Positions 32,260 through 43,385 of a DNA stretch of 64,000 nt are shown piece after piece. How positions within the stretch are numbered: the stretch's first letter is position 1; each line of letters opens with the position of its first letter. The stretch is taken from assembly GCF_003207795.1 (NCBI RefSeq), contig NZ_NIRT01000001.1, positions 1 to 64,000 of the forward strand. Direction: 5' to 3'. A program made the position numbers and the translations under genes. Below the pieces are notes generated by a model, which made no database searches, was not told where the DNA came from, and saw only the letters and a program-made list of their open reading frames with translations. This DNA is from Komagataeibacter nataicola (GTDB lineage Bacteria > Pseudomonadota > Alphaproteobacteria > Acetobacterales > Acetobacteraceae).

Positions 32260-32910
32260 TTACCCCTGCCCCTGCGGCTTGGCCGCCGCATCATCCACCA
32301 GCACCTTGCGCCCGCCTGCGGGGGCGGAACTCATGCGGTCGATGGTGGGGCCGGGCGTGGGGCGCTCGCCACGCTTCAGCGCCTCGATCAGCTCAAGCGT
32401 ACGCGGACCGTCGAGATCCTCGTAGTAATCATCATCAACCTGCAGGATCGGGGCATTGGCGCAGGCGCCAAGACATTCCACCTCCGTCAGGGTGAACAGG
32501 CCGTCCGCACTCGTCTCGCCAAATGCCTTTATGCCCGTGGCCGCCTTGCAGGCCGCCGTCACATCATCCGACCCGCGCAGCCAGCACGAGGTGGTGGTGC
32601 ACACCTGCAGGTGATAGCGACCAATCGGCTTCGTGTTGAACATGAGGTAGAAGGTCGCGACCTCGTAAACCCGGATCGGAGCCATTTCGAGGCGTTCGGC
32701 CACCACGTCCATGGCGATGCGCGGAATCCACGCGCTGCCGGTCTGGCGGCCCATCTGCTTCTGCACCACGTAAAGCAGCGGCAGCACGCCGCTTGCCTTG
32801 CGCTCGGGCGGGTATTTGGCAAGGATCCCCGCAATCTGCTGCTCGCTCTCGGCATCAAATGCGAAATGGGTGGGTTCCGCGCCCCCGGGCGCAGTGAGTT
32901 GGGTGGACAT
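32260..32910 (-). CDS. nuoE: NADH-quinone oxidoreductase subunit E
   Basis: Thioredoxin-fold 2Fe-2S subunit (cluster N1a) that pairs with NuoF; 216 residues. Ligands are in [10 protein letters not shown] and [10 protein letters not shown]. The N-terminal four-helix part includes [12 protein letters not shown] and [11 protein letters not shown]. The ATG at 32910 is preferred because AGGTGA lies 8 bases upstream; a GTG at 32919 that overlaps the nuoD stop is a possible longer start. The 60-residue C-terminal tail ([20 protein letters not shown]) is low-complexity. Confidence 0.94.
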   Translation of the reverse strand: MSTQLTAPGGAEPTHFAFDAESEQQIAGILAKYPPERKASGVLPLLYVVQKQMGRQTGSAWIPRIAMDVVAERLEMAPIRVYEVATFYLMFNTKPIGRYHLQVCTTTSCWLRGSDDVTAACKAATGIKAFGETSADGLFTLTEVECLGACANAPILQVDDDYYEDLDGPRTLELIEALKRGERPTPGPTIDRMSSAPAGGRKVLVDDAAAKPQGQG

Positions 32911-32915
32911 GTCGG

Positions 32916-34172
32916 TCACCTGTCAATCTCGCCAAACACCAGGTCGAGCGACCCGATGATGGCCACGGCATCCGCCAGCATGTGGCGGCGCGACATCTCG
33001 TCGATTGCCTGGAGATGGGAAAAACCCGTGGGCCGGATCTTGCAGCGATACGGCCGGTTGCTGCCATCGGCTACCAGATACACGCCAAACTCGCCTTTCG
33101 GCGTTTCGGTCACGGTATAGGTGGCGCCGGGAGGCACGTGATAGCCTTCGGTAAACAGCTTGAAGTGATGGATCAGCGCCTCCATCGAGCGCTTCATCTC
33201 GCGCCGGGGCGGCGGCGTGATCTTGTGATCCTGCACCTTGACCGGGCCGGGACGGATCTGCTCGAGGCACTGGTTGATGATGCTGACACTCTCGCGCATC
33301 TCGGCCACGCGCACGAGGTAACGGTCATAGCAGTCACCCTGCCGGCCCACGGGCACGTTGAAGTGTACCTTGTCGTAATTGTCATAGGGCTGGCTGCGCC
33401 GCAGGTCCCACGGCACGCCCGAGGCCCGCAGGCATGGGCCGCTGAAGCCCCAGGCCAGCGCCTGCTCGGTGGTGAACACGCCGATGCCCACCGTGCGCTG
33501 TTTCCAGATGCGGTTGCTGGTCAGCAGGGATTCAAGATCGTCAATCCATTGCGGGAAGGTGCGCGCCCAGTTGGCAATGCGTTCCTCCAGCCCGGCGGGC
33601 AGGTCCTGCGCCACGCCGCCGGGGCGGACGTAATTGGCATGAAAGCGCGCGCCCGATGCGGCCTCATAGAACTCGATCAGCTTCTCGCGTTCCTCATAAC
33701 CCCACAGCGCGGGGGTAAGCGCCCCGCAATCCAGCCCGAAAGACGTCAGGTTGAGGATGTGGTTGAGGATGCGCGTGATCTCGGCAAACATCACGCGGAT
33801 CCATTTCGCGCGATCCGGAGCCTCGATGTTGAGCAGCTTTTCCACCGCCAGCGCAAAGGCCTGCTCCTCGCACATGGGCGAGACGTAATCGAGCCGGTCG
33901 AAATACGGCAGCGCCTTGGGGTAGGTCTTGTATTCGATCAGCTTTTCCGTGCCGCGATGCAAAAGCCCCACATGCGGGATGGCGCGGGCCACGACCTCGC
34001 CCTCCATTTCCAGCACCAGGCGCAGCACGCCGTGGGCGGAGGGATGCTGGGGGCCGAAGTTCAGCGCATGGGAATCAATTTCCACCACATGGCGCTTCAC
34101 CTCGCCATCAGGCTCTTCTGGCAGCAGGCTGTCGGGAATGTCCGTATCGCTACGAAGGGTGACATCGCTCAT
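32916..34172 (-). CDS. nuoD: NADH-quinone oxidoreductase subunit D
   Basis: 49-kDa-type subunit lining the quinone site, related to NiFe hydrogenase large subunits but without the metal; 418 residues. Motifs include [19 protein letters not shown] with the quinone-site His, [20 protein letters not shown], and the C-terminal DLVFGEIDR. The start MSDVTLRSD at 34172 lies 4 bases after nuoC; extra N-terminal residues upstream lack homology. Confidence 0.97.
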   Translation of the reverse strand: MSDVTLRSDTDIPDSLLPEEPDGEVKRHVVEIDSHALNFGPQHPSAHGVLRLVLEMEGEVVARAIPHVGLLHRGTEKLIEYKTYPKALPYFDRLDYVSPMCEEQAFALAVEKLLNIEAPDRAKWIRVMFAEITRILNHILNLTSFGLDCGALTPALWGYEEREKLIEFYEAASGARFHANYVRPGGVAQDLPAGLEERIANWARTFPQWIDDLESLLTSNRIWKQRTVGIGVFTTEQALAWGFSGPCLRASGVPWDLRRSQPYDNYDKVHFNVPVGRQGDCYDRYLVRVAEMRESVSIINQCLEQIRPGPVKVQDHKITPPPRREMKRSMEALIHHFKLFTEGYHVPPGATYTVTETPKGEFGVYLVADGSNRPYRCKIRPTGFSHLQAIDEMSRRHMLADAVAIIGSLDLVFGEIDR

Positions 34173-34176
34173 CGGC

Positions 34177-34842
34177 TTAGCCCTTTCGCTTGATGTCGTG
34201 GCGGTCGGCATGGGCCTTTTCATCGCCGGGCAGGGTCAGGATGCCTTCCCATGGCGATTCAAAGTCGAAATTGCGGAAATCCTGCACCAGATCGACCGGC
34301 TCATAGACCACCTGCCGCCGTTCCTCGTCGTACCGCATCTCGACATATCCGGTCAGCGGGAAGTCCTTGCGCAGCGGATGCCCCTCAAAGCCGTAATCGG
34401 TCAGGATGCGGCGCAGGTCCGGCTGGTCGGTGAACAGAATGCCGAACAGGTCATAGGCTTCGCGCTCCCACCATGTGGCGGCGGGCCAGAGCTGGTGCAC
34501 CGACGGCACGGGATGGGTCTCGTCCGTGGTCACGATCACGCGGATGCGGTGATTATGGGTGACCGACAGCAGGTTGTAGACCACCTCGAACCGCTCGGGC
34601 CGATCGGGAAAGTCCACGCCGCATATGTCCATCACCTGCTGGCAGGCATAAAGCGGGTCATCGCGCAGCATGGCCATGAGGGGGAGCAGGCGGTCGCGTG
34701 TGGTACGCACCACCAGTTCGCCCTTTTCGATGCCAGCGGACATGATGCCCGGCACGGTAGTGGAAAGCCGGAAGCTGATGGCCCCAAGGCTGCCCGTGAC
34801 CCCGCGCGGCGCGGTGGCGGGAAGGTTCTGCACATCAGCCAC
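34177..34842 (-). CDS. nuoC: NADH-quinone oxidoreductase subunit C
   Basis: 30-kDa-type peripheral subunit of complex I, 221 residues. The signature [12 protein letters not shown], then [14 protein letters not shown] and [20 protein letters not shown], are diagnostic. The gene is separate from nuoD here, unlike the E. coli nuoCD fusion. Its start overlaps the end of nuoB by 8 bases. Confidence 0.97.
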   Translation of the reverse strand: MADVQNLPATAPRGVTGSLGAISFRLSTTVPGIMSAGIEKGELVVRTTRDRLLPLMAMLRDDPLYACQQVMDICGVDFPDRPERFEVVYNLLSVTHNHRIRVIVTTDETHPVPSVHQLWPAATWWEREAYDLFGILFTDQPDLRRILTDYGFEGHPLRKDFPLTGYVEMRYDEERRQVVYEPVDLVQDFRNFDFESPWEGILTLPGDEKAHADRHDIKRKG

Positions 34843-35416
34843 GGCGGATCGTCCCCGTCCTGCGGATCTTCTTCTGCAGTTGCAGGATGCCGTAGATCAG
34901 CGCCTCCGCCGTGGGCGGGCAGCCGGGCACATACACATCCACCGGCACGATCCGGTCACACCCGCGCACGACAGAGTAGGAATAATGGTAATACCCGCCC
35001 CCATTGGCGCATGACCCCATGGAGATGACCCAGCGCGGCTCGGCCATCTGGTCGTAAACGCGGCGCAGGGCCGGGGCCATTTTGTTGGTCAGCGTGCCCG
35101 CCACGATCATCACATCGGACTGGCGCGGCGAGCCGCGCGGAATGATGCCCATGCGGTCAAGGTCATAGCGCGGCATGTAGGCGTGGATCATCTCCACCGC
35201 ACAGCAGGCCAGCCCGAATGACATGGGCCACAGGCTGCCCGTGCGCCCCCAGTTGACCAGCTTGTCGAGACTGGCGACGACAAAGCCCTTTTCCGTCATT
35301 TCGCCGGTGATGCCCTTTATCACCGCATCCTGCTCCGGCCCCGGGGGCAGCATGTCGCGGTTCCAGGCAATGCTGTCAGCGGGCCGGCCCGGCCCTGAGG
35401 TATCGTCGTTGCCCAT
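34835..35416 (-). CDS. nuoB: NADH-quinone oxidoreductase subunit B
   Basis: Carries terminal cluster N2 next to quinone; 193 residues. Ligands are in the tandem-Cys [10 protein letters not shown], in [12 protein letters not shown] and in [11 protein letters not shown]. The start at 35416 is chosen because AAGGGGAGG precedes it by 8 bases; an upstream ATG at 35437, two bases after the nuoA stop, would add seven residues. Confidence 0.95.
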   Translation of the reverse strand: MGNDDTSGPGRPADSIAWNRDMLPPGPEQDAVIKGITGEMTEKGFVVASLDKLVNWGRTGSLWPMSFGLACCAVEMIHAYMPRYDLDRMGIIPRGSPRQSDVMIVAGTLTNKMAPALRRVYDQMAEPRWVISMGSCANGGGYYHYSYSVVRGCDRIVPVDVYVPGCPPTAEALIYGILQLQKKIRRTGTIRRG

Positions 35417-35439
35417 TGGGGCGCCTCCCCTTGTCATGC

Positions 35440-35805
35440 TCAATCCCAGTCCAGCGCGCCCTTGCTCCATTCGTAAATGAAGCCGACGACCAGAACGCCA
35501 AGGAAACCCATCATGGATACGAAGCCGAACCAGCCGATGCGCGACAGGCTGAGCGCCCAGGGAAAGAGGAAAGCGACCTCAAGGTCGAAAATGATGAACA
35601 GGATCGCCACCAGATAGAACCGCACGTCAAACCGGCGGCGGGCATTGTCAAATGCCTCGAAACCACATTCATAGGCCGACGTTTTCTCGGCATAGGGTTT
35701 CTGGTGGCCAAAAAGCAGCGAGCTGCCCAGCATGGCCCCCGCGATCACCACAGCAATGCACCCGAATATCAGTACGGGCAAATAATCAGCGATAACGGAA
35801 TGCAT
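35440..35805 (-). CDS. nuoA: NADH-quinone oxidoreductase subunit A
   Basis: Small membrane subunit of complex I and first gene of the nuo operon; 121 residues with three helices. Key elements are [20 protein letters not shown] in the quinone-site loop and [18 protein letters not shown]. The start [15 protein letters not shown] at 35805 has GGAAG just before it; a TTG at 35820 could add five residues. All following nuo genes overlap or lie within 80 bases, so one transcript of about 13 kb is likely. Confidence 0.95.
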   Translation of the reverse strand: MHSVIADYLPVLIFGCIAVVIAGAMLGSSLLFGHQKPYAEKTSAYECGFEAFDNARRRFDVRFYLVAILFIIFDLEVAFLFPWALSLSRIGWFGFVSMMGFLGVLVVGFIYEWSKGALDWD

Positions 35806-36032
35806 CTTCCGTGTTCCCAACCTGTTAATACGCCGCCCGGTGTCTTTATCGACTTATGTGTGGCTGAACGGATGCTAGCCCCAACCCGGTGGGGGGAACA
35901 GTTACTTAACCGTGTGCATTCATGAACATTACCGTGAAGATGAATACAGTAACGCTTCCGTTAACACGGCCCTGTCATGACTATAATGGTACGATTTATT
36001 ATTCTCATTTTTCCGTGTGGAAAAACGGGCAT
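35806..36032. other. Promoter region of the nuo operon
   Basis: About 230 bases between nuoA and the tRNA terminator, AT-richer than its surroundings and without a gene. The nuo promoter must lie here on the minus strand. An imperfect palindrome GTTAACGGAAGCGTTAC occurs around 35950-35966. No regulator site was recognised. Confidence 0.45.
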
Positions 36033-36062
36033 AAAAAAACGCCAGTGCAATGGCATCTGGCG
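36033..36062 (-). terminator. Rho-independent terminator after tRNA-Asp
   Basis: Minus-strand stem CGCCAG.../...CTGGCG, extended by TGC/GCA, followed by seven T. It lies 34 bases past the tRNA-Asp CCA and would end the tRNA-Val/tRNA-Asp transcript before the nuo promoter. Confidence 0.85.
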
Positions 36063-36095
36063 TGGTACGGACTATCATGATGGGCTGCGCCATAA

Positions 36096-36172
<77 letters not shown>

Positions 36173-36206
36173 ATGGGGCATGTTCCTGCGCGGATACAGG
36201 AAAACA

Positions 36207-36281
36207 TGGTGGGCGATGACGGGATCGAACCGCCGACCCTCTCGGTGTAAACGAGATGCTCTACCGCTAAGCTAATCGCCC
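36207..36281 (-). tRNA. tRNA-Val (anticodon UAC)
   Basis: Complete tRNA on the minus strand: acceptor GGGCGAT/ATCGCCC, D arm AGCTTAGCGGTAGAGC, anticodon loop TTTACAC giving TAC, T-loop TTCGATC, discriminator A and encoded CCA (36207-36209). Confidence 0.97.
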
Positions 36282-36302
36282 GCGCCCCTAGTAAGGGATT
36301 AC

Positions 36303-36346
36303 AAAAAAGGGGGCAACCCGGAAAATGGATTGCCCCCTCTTTTTTT
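36303..36346 (-). terminator. Rho-independent terminator after hup
   Basis: GGGGGCAA/TTGCCCCC 8-bp stem with a 13-base loop. A run of A on one side and T on the other make it usable in both directions. It lies 18 bases past the HU gene stop and 21 bases before tRNA-Val. Confidence 0.9.
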
Positions 36347-36363
36347 CCTGAAAACAGGCGGTC

Positions 36364-36651
36364 TTACTTGCTGACCGCTTCCTTCAGGTTCTTGCCCGGC
36401 TTGAAACGCACGGACGTGGATTCCGGAATGTCCAGCGGTTCACCCGTGCGGGGGTTGCGGCCCTTGGCGGCCTTGCGGGTCGCCGTAACGAACGTGCCGA
36501 AACCGACCAGACGAACTTCCTGATTGTTTGCCAGCGCCTTTTCGATCGCACCGAAAACCGCATCAACCACTTCGCCAGCCTTGGCTTTGGCCAGATCGGC
36601 TTCCTCGGCTACCGCAGCAACCAGTTCCTGCTTGTTAAGTGGCTTCTCCAT
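36364..36651 (-). CDS. hupB: DNA-binding protein HU
   Basis: Small histone-like nucleoid protein, 95 residues. It has the HU N terminus MEKPLNKQELVAAVAEEADL, the VRLVGFGTFVT hinge and the DNA-contacting arm RNPRTGEPLDIPESTSVRFK with the conserved Arg-Asn-Pro. The start at 36651 gives the standard N terminus; upstream residues in the same frame are not conserved. Position directly after lon is typical of proteobacteria (clpX-lon-hupB). It has its own terminator. Confidence 0.96.
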   Translation of the reverse strand: MEKPLNKQELVAAVAEEADLAKAKAGEVVDAVFGAIEKALANNQEVRLVGFGTFVTATRKAAKGRNPRTGEPLDIPESTSVRFKPGKNLKEAVSK

Positions 36652-36832
36652 TTTACGCCTTTCTTTGTACTGTGCGCTTACGCAATCGTTCAAACATCGC
36701 GCCGCATTTCTGCTCGCACTATGCCGCTGTTTTTTCTCACGTCAACCAACAGAATTCGGGGAATGACAGAGAAAACCGTCATTCCCCTCCATCATGACAA
36801 TTTTGCGACCACGCACCCCTGCCCTACGGCGC

Positions 36833-39328
36833 TCAATGCGTCAATGCAGGTGTTGCGGCCCCTTCGGTGTCGGGGGCTGCCACCGGCTCCGTCCACTCGA
36901 TCGGCTCGGGCTTTTCCACCAGCGCCTGGCCAATCACTTCATCCACATGCGAGACCGGTACGATGGTCAGCGCCTCGGTCACCACCGAGGGAATGTCCAC
37001 CAGGTCTTTCTCGTTATCCTTGGGGATGAAGATGGTCCGCAGCCCCGCGCGGTGGGCGGCCAGCAGCTTCTCCTTCAGGCCGCCAATTGGCAGCACGCGG
37101 CCACGCAGCGTGATTTCGCCGGTCATGCCCACGTCGCGCCGCACGGGGATGCCCGTCATCACGCTCACGATCGAGGTGGCCATGGCGATACCGGCCGAAG
37201 GACCATCCTTGGGCGTGGCGCCTTCAGGCACATGCACGTGCAGGTCGCGCTTTTCAAACAGGGCGGGGCTGATGCCAAAGCTCACCGCACGGCTGCGCAC
37301 ATAGGACAGGGCTGCCGCGACACTTTCTTTCATCACGTCGCCAAGCTTGCCGGTCAGCTTGATATTGCCCTTGCCCGGCACCATCACGCTTTCGATGGTC
37401 AGGATTTCCCCGCCCACTTCGGTCCAGGCCAGCCCGGTCACGACTCCGACCATGTCTTCCGACTCGGTCTCACCATGGCGGAAACGCTTTACGCCTGCGT
37501 ATTTCTCAAGATTTTCAGCCGTGATCGCCACGGTTTTGGCCTTGCCCGTCACGATCTCGGTCACGGCCTTGCGGGCCAGTGTCGCGATTTCGCGCTCGAG
37601 GTTACGCACGCCCGCCTCACGCGTGTAGCTGCGAATCAGTTCACGCAGGGCATCATCCGATACCGACCATTCACCCGGCTTGAGGTTGTTGGCCTCCGTC
37701 TGCTTGCCCAGCAGGTGGCGCTTGGCAATCTCGACCTTCTCATCCTCGGTGTAGCCCGACAGGCGGATGATCTCCATACGGTCCAGCAGGGGCTGGGGCA
37801 TGTTCAGGCTGTTGGCGGTGGTAATGAACATCACATCCGACAGGTCATAATCGACCTCGAGATAGTGATCGCCAAAGGTCGAATTCTGCTCGGGGTCCAG
37901 CACTTCAAGCAGGGCGGAAGACGGATCGCCGCGCCAGTCGGCACCGAGCTTGTCGATCTCATCAAGCAGAAACAGCGGATTCGAGGTCTTGGCCTTCTTC
38001 ATGCCCTGGATGATCTTGCCGGGCATGGAGCCGATATAGGTGCGGCGATGGCCACGGATCTCGGCCTCGTCACGCATGCCACCAAGCGACATGCGCACGT
38101 ACTGCCGCCCCGTCGCCTTGGCGATGGACTTGGCCAGCGAGGTCTTGCCAACGCCCGGCGGCCCGACAAGGCACAGGATCGGCCCCTTGAGCTTCTGGGC
38201 GCGACTCTGCACGGCCAGATACTCGATGATGCGTTCCTTGACCTTCTCCAGCCCGTAATGGTCGGTGTCGAGCACCTTCTGGGCCTCGGACAGGTCATGG
38301 CGCACTTTCGAGCGCTTCTTCCACGGAATGCCCAGAATCCAGTCGAGATAGTTGCGCACCACCGTCGACTCGGCGGACATCGGGCTCATGCTCCGCAGCT
38401 TCTTCAGCTCGGCCAGGGCCTTGTCACGCGCTTCCTTGCTCAGCTTGGTCTTGGCGATCTTTTCCTCAAGCTCGGCGGTTTCGTCCTTGCCGTCCTCGCC
38501 TTCGCCAAGCTCCTTCTGGATCGCCTTGAGCTGCTCGTTGAGATAGTACTCGCGCTGGGTCTTCTCCATCTGCCGCTTCACGCGGTTACGGATGCGCTTT
38601 TCTACCTGAAGCACGCCGATCTCGGCTTCCATATGCGCGAAAACCCGCTCCAGACGTGCATTCACGTCCTGAATCTCGAGGATTTCCTGCTTTTCGGGAA
38701 TCTTCAGGTTCAGATGACTGGCAATGGTGTCCGCCAGTTTTGACAGGTCATCAATCTGGTTGAGCGAGACCAGCACCTCGGGCGCGATCTTCTTGTTCAG
38801 CTTGATGTACTGCTCGAACTGGCCGATCAGCGTGCGGCCAATGGCCTCGGCTTCCTTGCCATCGGTTTCCTGCTCGGGCACATCCTCGATCTCGGCCTCG
38901 AAATGACCATCGACCTCGTGCAGCGCGGTAATGTGGGCGCGCCTGCCGCCCTCGACGAGCACCTTGACCGTGCCATCGGGCAGCTTGAGCAGCTGCAGGA
39001 TGGTCGAGACCGTGCCGTAGCGATAGATATCATCGGGCGTGGGGTCATCCTGCGCCGCATTCTTCTGCGCCACGAGCAGGATCTGCTTGTCGCTGCGCGT
39101 CACGGCCTCAAGCGCGCGGACGGATTTCTCACGCCCCACGAACAGCGGCACAATCATGTGCGGAAAGACGACAATATCGCGCAGGGGCAGGACAGCAATC
39201 GTGTCACGCGTCGTGTCGTCATCAGCCTCCTCCGCGCCACGCGTGGCGGCGACGGGGGTGCCGGCGATGTTGGTATCGGTGGTTTCCGTGCCTTCGGGCA
39301 CGGGAGTCAGTCTGTCAGTTTCAGACAT
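36833..39328 (-). CDS. lon: ATP-dependent Lon protease
   Basis: Cytoplasmic AAA+ serine protease that degrades misfolded and regulatory proteins; 831 residues. The N-terminal substrate domain begins [20 protein letters not shown], followed by a coiled coil with [20 protein letters not shown], Walker [15 protein letters not shown], Walker [10 protein letters not shown], and the protease domain with the catalytic Ser in [14 protein letters not shown] and Lys in [14 protein letters not shown]. Start MSETDRLTP at 39328; AGGAGG lies 13 bases upstream, a slightly long spacing. Gene order tig-clpP-clpX-lon-hup is conserved. Confidence 0.97.
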   Translation of the reverse strand: MSETDRLTPVPEGTETTDTNIAGTPVAATRGAEEADDDTTRDTIAVLPLRDIVVFPHMIVPLFVGREKSVRALEAVTRSDKQILLVAQKNAAQDDPTPDDIYRYGTVSTILQLLKLPDGTVKVLVEGGRRAHITALHEVDGHFEAEIEDVPEQETDGKEAEAIGRTLIGQFEQYIKLNKKIAPEVLVSLNQIDDLSKLADTIASHLNLKIPEKQEILEIQDVNARLERVFAHMEAEIGVLQVEKRIRNRVKRQMEKTQREYYLNEQLKAIQKELGEGEDGKDETAELEEKIAKTKLSKEARDKALAELKKLRSMSPMSAESTVVRNYLDWILGIPWKKRSKVRHDLSEAQKVLDTDHYGLEKVKERIIEYLAVQSRAQKLKGPILCLVGPPGVGKTSLAKSIAKATGRQYVRMSLGGMRDEAEIRGHRRTYIGSMPGKIIQGMKKAKTSNPLFLLDEIDKLGADWRGDPSSALLEVLDPEQNSTFGDHYLEVDYDLSDVMFITTANSLNMPQPLLDRMEIIRLSGYTEDEKVEIAKRHLLGKQTEANNLKPGEWSVSDDALRELIRSYTREAGVRNLEREIATLARKAVTEIVTGKAKTVAITAENLEKYAGVKRFRHGETESEDMVGVVTGLAWTEVGGEILTIESVMVPGKGNIKLTGKLGDVMKESVAAALSYVRSRAVSFGISPALFEKRDLHVHVPEGATPKDGPSAGIAMATSIVSVMTGIPVRRDVGMTGEITLRGRVLPIGGLKEKLLAAHRAGLRTIFIPKDNEKDLVDIPSVVTEALTIVPVSHVDEVIGQALVEKPEPIEWTEPVAAPDTEGAATPALTH

Positions 39329-39490
39329 ATTGTTTTTTTGACCTCCTGATGGACGATCCCGGATGGGCATCCAAGCACGTGGCCTGCCCATCCGTTGCGC
39401 CGCATATGCGACAACCTCACTTTAATGTTGTCACGACGCGCCACCACCACAAGCCCGGTGGCGACAATTCGGCGTAAAGCGGCCAGTCCG

Positions 39491-40750
39491 TCAGGCGGAC
39501 TGTTCGGCCGGCTGGTTCTTGCCATACACATAGACGGGCTGCGCCTTGCCCTCGGCCACTTCCTTGTTGACCACCACTTCCTCGACATTTTTCAGGCCGG
39601 GAAGGTCGAACATGGTCGACAGCAGGATGCTCTCGAGGATGGCGCGCAGGCCACGGGCCCCCGTGCGCCGCGCAATGGCGCGCTGGGCCACCTGGCGCAG
39701 GGCATCCTCGGTGAAGGTGAGCTGCACGTCCTCCATCTGGAACAGGCGGGCATACTGCTTGACGAGCGCGTTCTTGGGCTTGGTCAGGATCTCGATCAGG
39801 GCAGCCTCATCAAGATCCTCAAGGGTTGCAACCACGGGCAGGCGACCGATGAATTCGGGGATCAGGCCGAATTTCAGCAGATCCTCAGGCTCCACCTCGC
39901 GCAGCACGGCACCCATGCGCCGCTCGTCGGGCGACTGCACATCGGCGCCAAAGCCGATGCCCGAGCCCTTGCCACGCGCGCTGATGATCTTGTCGAGCCC
40001 CGCAAACGCGCCACCACAGATGAACAGCATGTTGGTGGTGTCCACCTGCAGGAATTCCTGCTGCGGGTGCTTGCGCCCGCCCTGCGGCGGCACGGAGGCC
40101 ACGGTGCCTTCCATGATCTTGAGCAGGGCCTGCTGCACGCCCTCGCCGCTCACGTCGCGCGTGATGGAGGGGTTGTCCGACTTGCGCGAGATCTTGTCGA
40201 TCTCGTCAATGTAGACAATGCCGCGCTGGGCCTTCTCCACATTGTAGTCGGCGGCCTGCAGCAGCTTGAGGATGATGTTCTCAACATCCTCGCCCACGTA
40301 GCCTGCTTCGGTCAGGGTCGTGGCGTCGGCCATGGTGAAGGGCACGTCAAGGATGCGGGCGAGCGTCTGGGCCAGCAGGGTCTTGCCCGAGCCGGTGGGG
40401 CCGATGAGCATGATGTTGGATTTTGCAATCTCGACATCATTGTTCTTCTGGGCATGGGCGAGGCGCTTGTAGTGGTTGTGCACCGCCACCGACAGCACCT
40501 TCTTCGCATGGCCCTGCCCGATGACGTAATCATCGAGAATCTTGCAGATTTCACGCGGCGTAGGCACCCCGTCGCGCGACTTGACCAGATGCGTCTTGTG
40601 TTCCTCACGGATGATATCCATGCACAATTCGACGCATTCATCGCAAATGAACACGGTGGGACCGGCGATCAGTTTGCGGACCTCGTGCTGCGACTTGCCG
40701 CAGAACGAGCAGTAAAGCGTATTTTTGGAATCGCCGGATTTGTTATTCAT
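39491..40750 (-). CDS. clpX: ClpX, ATPase subunit of ClpXP protease
   Basis: AAA+ unfoldase that feeds substrates to ClpP; 419 residues. The zinc-binding domain has [19 protein letters not shown] and ICDECVELC; Walker A is [15 protein letters not shown], Walker [11 protein letters not shown], pore loop GYVGEDVE, and sensor 2 is in [10 protein letters not shown]. The ClpP-contact loop reads IGFGADV. Start [17 protein letters not shown] at 40750; a longer frame upstream is not conserved. Confidence 0.97.
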   Translation of the reverse strand: MNNKSGDSKNTLYCSFCGKSQHEVRKLIAGPTVFICDECVELCMDIIREEHKTHLVKSRDGVPTPREICKILDDYVIGQGHAKKVLSVAVHNHYKRLAHAQKNNDVEIAKSNIMLIGPTGSGKTLLAQTLARILDVPFTMADATTLTEAGYVGEDVENIILKLLQAADYNVEKAQRGIVYIDEIDKISRKSDNPSITRDVSGEGVQQALLKIMEGTVASVPPQGGRKHPQQEFLQVDTTNMLFICGGAFAGLDKIISARGKGSGIGFGADVQSPDERRMGAVLREVEPEDLLKFGLIPEFIGRLPVVATLEDLDEAALIEILTKPKNALVKQYARLFQMEDVQLTFTEDALRQVAQRAIARRTGARGLRAILESILLSTMFDLPGLKNVEEVVVNKEVAEGKAQPVYVYGKNQPAEQSA

Positions 40751-40884
40751 AACCGCTCCTATTCCCGCCTGGGGGAACTTCTTCATACCTTGCGACCAGG
40801 CAGGAAACGCTGCCTGGACCGCCGCAGGCAACCCTTCCCCACCGGGGCCGGGAGCGCGCCTGCGGACGCGCCCCCTGATGCAGA

Positions 40885-41526
40885 TTACTCTGCAGGTTTT
40901 GACGCAACGTTACGACGGACCACTTCATCCACGATGCCAAATGCCTGCGCTTCTTCCGCTGACATGTAACTGTCGCGCTCCAGCTTCTGCTCGATCTCCT
41001 CGAGCGTGCGGCCGGTGTGCTCCTTGTAGATCTCGTTCAGGCGCTGGCGGATGGTCAGGATTTCCTGCGCCTGGATCTCGATATCGCTGGCCTGCCCCTG
41101 CGCCCCGCCCGAAGGCTGGTGCACCATGACACGCGAATTGGGCAGCGCGAATCGCCGACCTTTCTCGCCACCGGCCAGCAGCAGCGACCCCATCGAGGCC
41201 GCCTGCCCGATGCACACCGTGCTGACGGGGCAGCGGATGTACTGCATGGTGTCGTAGATGGCGAGCCCCGCCGACACCACGCCGCCGGGGCTGTTGATGT
41301 AGAACGAGATTTCCTTGCTGGGGTTCACGCTTTCCAGATAAAGGAGCTGCGCGGAAACCAGCGCCGAAACCTGATCATAGACCGGCCCGGTGAGAAAGAT
41401 GATCCGTTCCTGCAGAAGGCGGGAATAGATGTCGAATGCCCGTTCCCCGCGGGAGGTCTGCTCGACCACCATCGGTACCAGAGCGTTATTGAAGATCTCT
41501 ACGGGATCCCGATCCCTCATAGCCAT
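40885..41526 (-). CDS. clpP: ClpP protease subunit
   Basis: Serine protease that forms the barrel of ClpXP; 213 residues. The triad is Ser in [13 protein letters not shown], His in [11 protein letters not shown] and Asp in [12 protein letters not shown]. The N terminus [20 protein letters not shown] includes the short propeptide. The start at 41526 (or 41520) is selected by homology. It lies between tig and clpX, as expected. Confidence 0.96.
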   Translation of the reverse strand: MAMRDRDPVEIFNNALVPMVVEQTSRGERAFDIYSRLLQERIIFLTGPVYDQVSALVSAQLLYLESVNPSKEISFYINSPGGVVSAGLAIYDTMQYIRCPVSTVCIGQAASMGSLLLAGGEKGRRFALPNSRVMVHQPSGGAQGQASDIEIQAQEILTIRQRLNEIYKEHTGRTLEEIEQKLERDSYMSAEEAQAFGIVDEVVRRNVASKPAE

Positions 41527-41726
41527 ATTCCCGATCCTGAAAAGCAAGGGCCCGTTCCATGTCACGCGCCCGGTGCAGGAGGCACGGACAGCGCAGGCAT
41601 AGCCGGACCCTTCCCGGTTACTTATGACAAAATAGAGACAAACACGCCAGATACCACCCCACCCCTGTCATTTTGCCAGAAACGGGCCGCACAATCAGCG
41701 CGTGTTCACCTGTCCACAAACACATA

Positions 41727-41756
41727 CGGCGCGCGGAAGTCCCCTTCCGCGCGCCG
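41727..41756 (-). terminator. Strong GC hairpin after tig
   Basis: A 13-bp perfect stem CGGCGCGCGGAAG/CTTCCGCGCGCCG with a 4-base loop, 28 bases past the tig stop. No T run follows on the minus strand, so termination efficiency is uncertain; it suggests tig is a separate transcript from clpP. Confidence 0.6.
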
Positions 41757-41784
41757 CAGGCGTTACCTATGCCGCCAGAGCGGA

Positions 41785-43122
41785 TCAGACGTCAGCTTCC
41801 GGCATTTCGGCCAGTTCTTCCGGCGTCACGACCTTATCCTCGACCTTGGCCAGCTCGACGATGTAGTCGATGACCTTGTTCTCGAAGATCGGGCCGCGCA
41901 GACCATCGATCGCCTGCGGATTCTTGCCGAAATATTCGAACACGGCCTGTTCCTGGCCCGGATAGCGCGCGGCTTCGGCCCGAACGGCGTGGACGATTTC
42001 TTCCTGCGTCACGGTGATGTTGTTCACACGACCGATTTCGGCAAGCAGCAGGCCCAGCTTCACGCGGCGCTCGGCAATCTTGCGATAGTCGGCGCGCAGC
42101 GTGTCCTCGTCCTTGTCCTTGTCTTCATCATCGAGGCGACCGGCCTTGCGGTCTTCCTCGATGCGGGCCCAGATCTGGCTGAACTCGGCGTCCACCATGC
42201 CCGGAGGGGCCTGGAAGTCGGTCTTTTCAGCCAGCTTGTCGAGCAGTTCACGCTTGAGGCGCAGGCGGGAAAGCTGGTCATATTCCTGCGTGACCTGCTG
42301 CGTGATCAGTTCACGCACCTGCTCGAGCCCTTCGAAGCCAAGCTTCTTGGCCAGCTCGTCGTCGATCTTGGCTTCGACCGGGCGCTTGAGCTCCTTCACC
42401 TTGATGTCGAAGGTGGCTTCCTTGCCGGCAAGGTGCTCCGCGCCGTAATCAGCGGGGAAGGTGACGGTGATCACTTTTTCTTCACCGGCCTTCATGCCCA
42501 CGATCTGCTCGGCAAAACCGGGGATGAAGCCCGCGCCGCCGAGTTCGACGTTCACGTCATCAGCGGAGCCGCCTTCAAAGGCCGTGCCGTCAACCTTGCC
42601 CACGAAGTCCACCGTCACCACATCGCCATCGGCGGCGGGGCGGTCTTCCTCGACCTTCTCGAACTCGCGCTGGCGGCTGGCGATTTCGTTGAGCGCCTTG
42701 TCCACCGTCTCGGCATTCACCTCGGACTTGAGGCGCTCGAGCGACAGGGTGGACAGATCGGGAATGGTGATCTCGGGCAGGATCTCGAATTCAACCGTGA
42801 ACTTCAGGTCTTCCTTGCTGCCCGGCTCGCTGCCGGAAACGAGGTCAACCTTCGGCTGCATGGCAGGGCGCAGGCCGCGCTCGTCAAGCAGGGTGCGGGT
42901 CGCGTCGCTGACGACCTGCTCCATCACCTCACCCTGCACGGATTCGCCAAAACGCTGCTGCAGGATGCTCATCGGCACCTTGCCCGGGCGGAAACCCGGC
43001 AGCTTCATGGACTGTCCAACTTCTTTCAGGCGCGCGGTGCGCTTGCTCTCGATTTCTGCTGCGGGCACCGTAACGGTGAAACCGCGCTTCAGGCCATCGG
43101 AAAGCGTTTCAGTAACCTGCAT
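41785..43122 (-). CDS. tig: Trigger factor, ribosome-associated chaperone
   Basis: Peptidyl-prolyl isomerase and chaperone at the ribosome exit tunnel; 445 residues. The ribosome-binding motif appears as GFRPGKVPMSILQQRFG in the N-terminal domain, followed by an FKBP-like domain (DVVTVDFVGKVDGTAFEGG) and the long helical C-terminal domain. The start at 43122 gives MQVTETLSDGLKRGF with GAGG 10 bases upstream; the ATG four codons earlier overlaps that ribosome site. The C terminus ends in acidic residues. Confidence 0.96.
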   Translation of the reverse strand: MQVTETLSDGLKRGFTVTVPAAEIESKRTARLKEVGQSMKLPGFRPGKVPMSILQQRFGESVQGEVMEQVVSDATRTLLDERGLRPAMQPKVDLVSGSEPGSKEDLKFTVEFEILPEITIPDLSTLSLERLKSEVNAETVDKALNEIASRQREFEKVEEDRPAADGDVVTVDFVGKVDGTAFEGGSADDVNVELGGAGFIPGFAEQIVGMKAGEEKVITVTFPADYGAEHLAGKEATFDIKVKELKRPVEAKIDDELAKKLGFEGLEQVRELITQQVTQEYDQLSRLRLKRELLDKLAEKTDFQAPPGMVDAEFSQIWARIEEDRKAGRLDDEDKDKDEDTLRADYRKIAERRVKLGLLLAEIGRVNNITVTQEEIVHAVRAEAARYPGQEQAVFEYFGKNPQAIDGLRGPIFENKVIDYIVELAKVEDKVVTPEELAEMPEADV

Positions 43123-43219
43123 CTGCCAGGCCATCCTCTCGGTCAGAACGTGTCAAAGAACGCAAGAAGCCGGTTGGGGCCACCACGTCTGCTCGCATAA
43201 CGCGACTTGCCGGGATCAT

Positions 43220-43304
<85 letters not shown>

Positions 43305-43385
43305 ACAGTGCCCAGCCTGTAAGCGCGCGGCTTTAGCGCACCACAGGCCATGGGGCAAGATGCGAAGGGAAAAGGATTGGGCTTT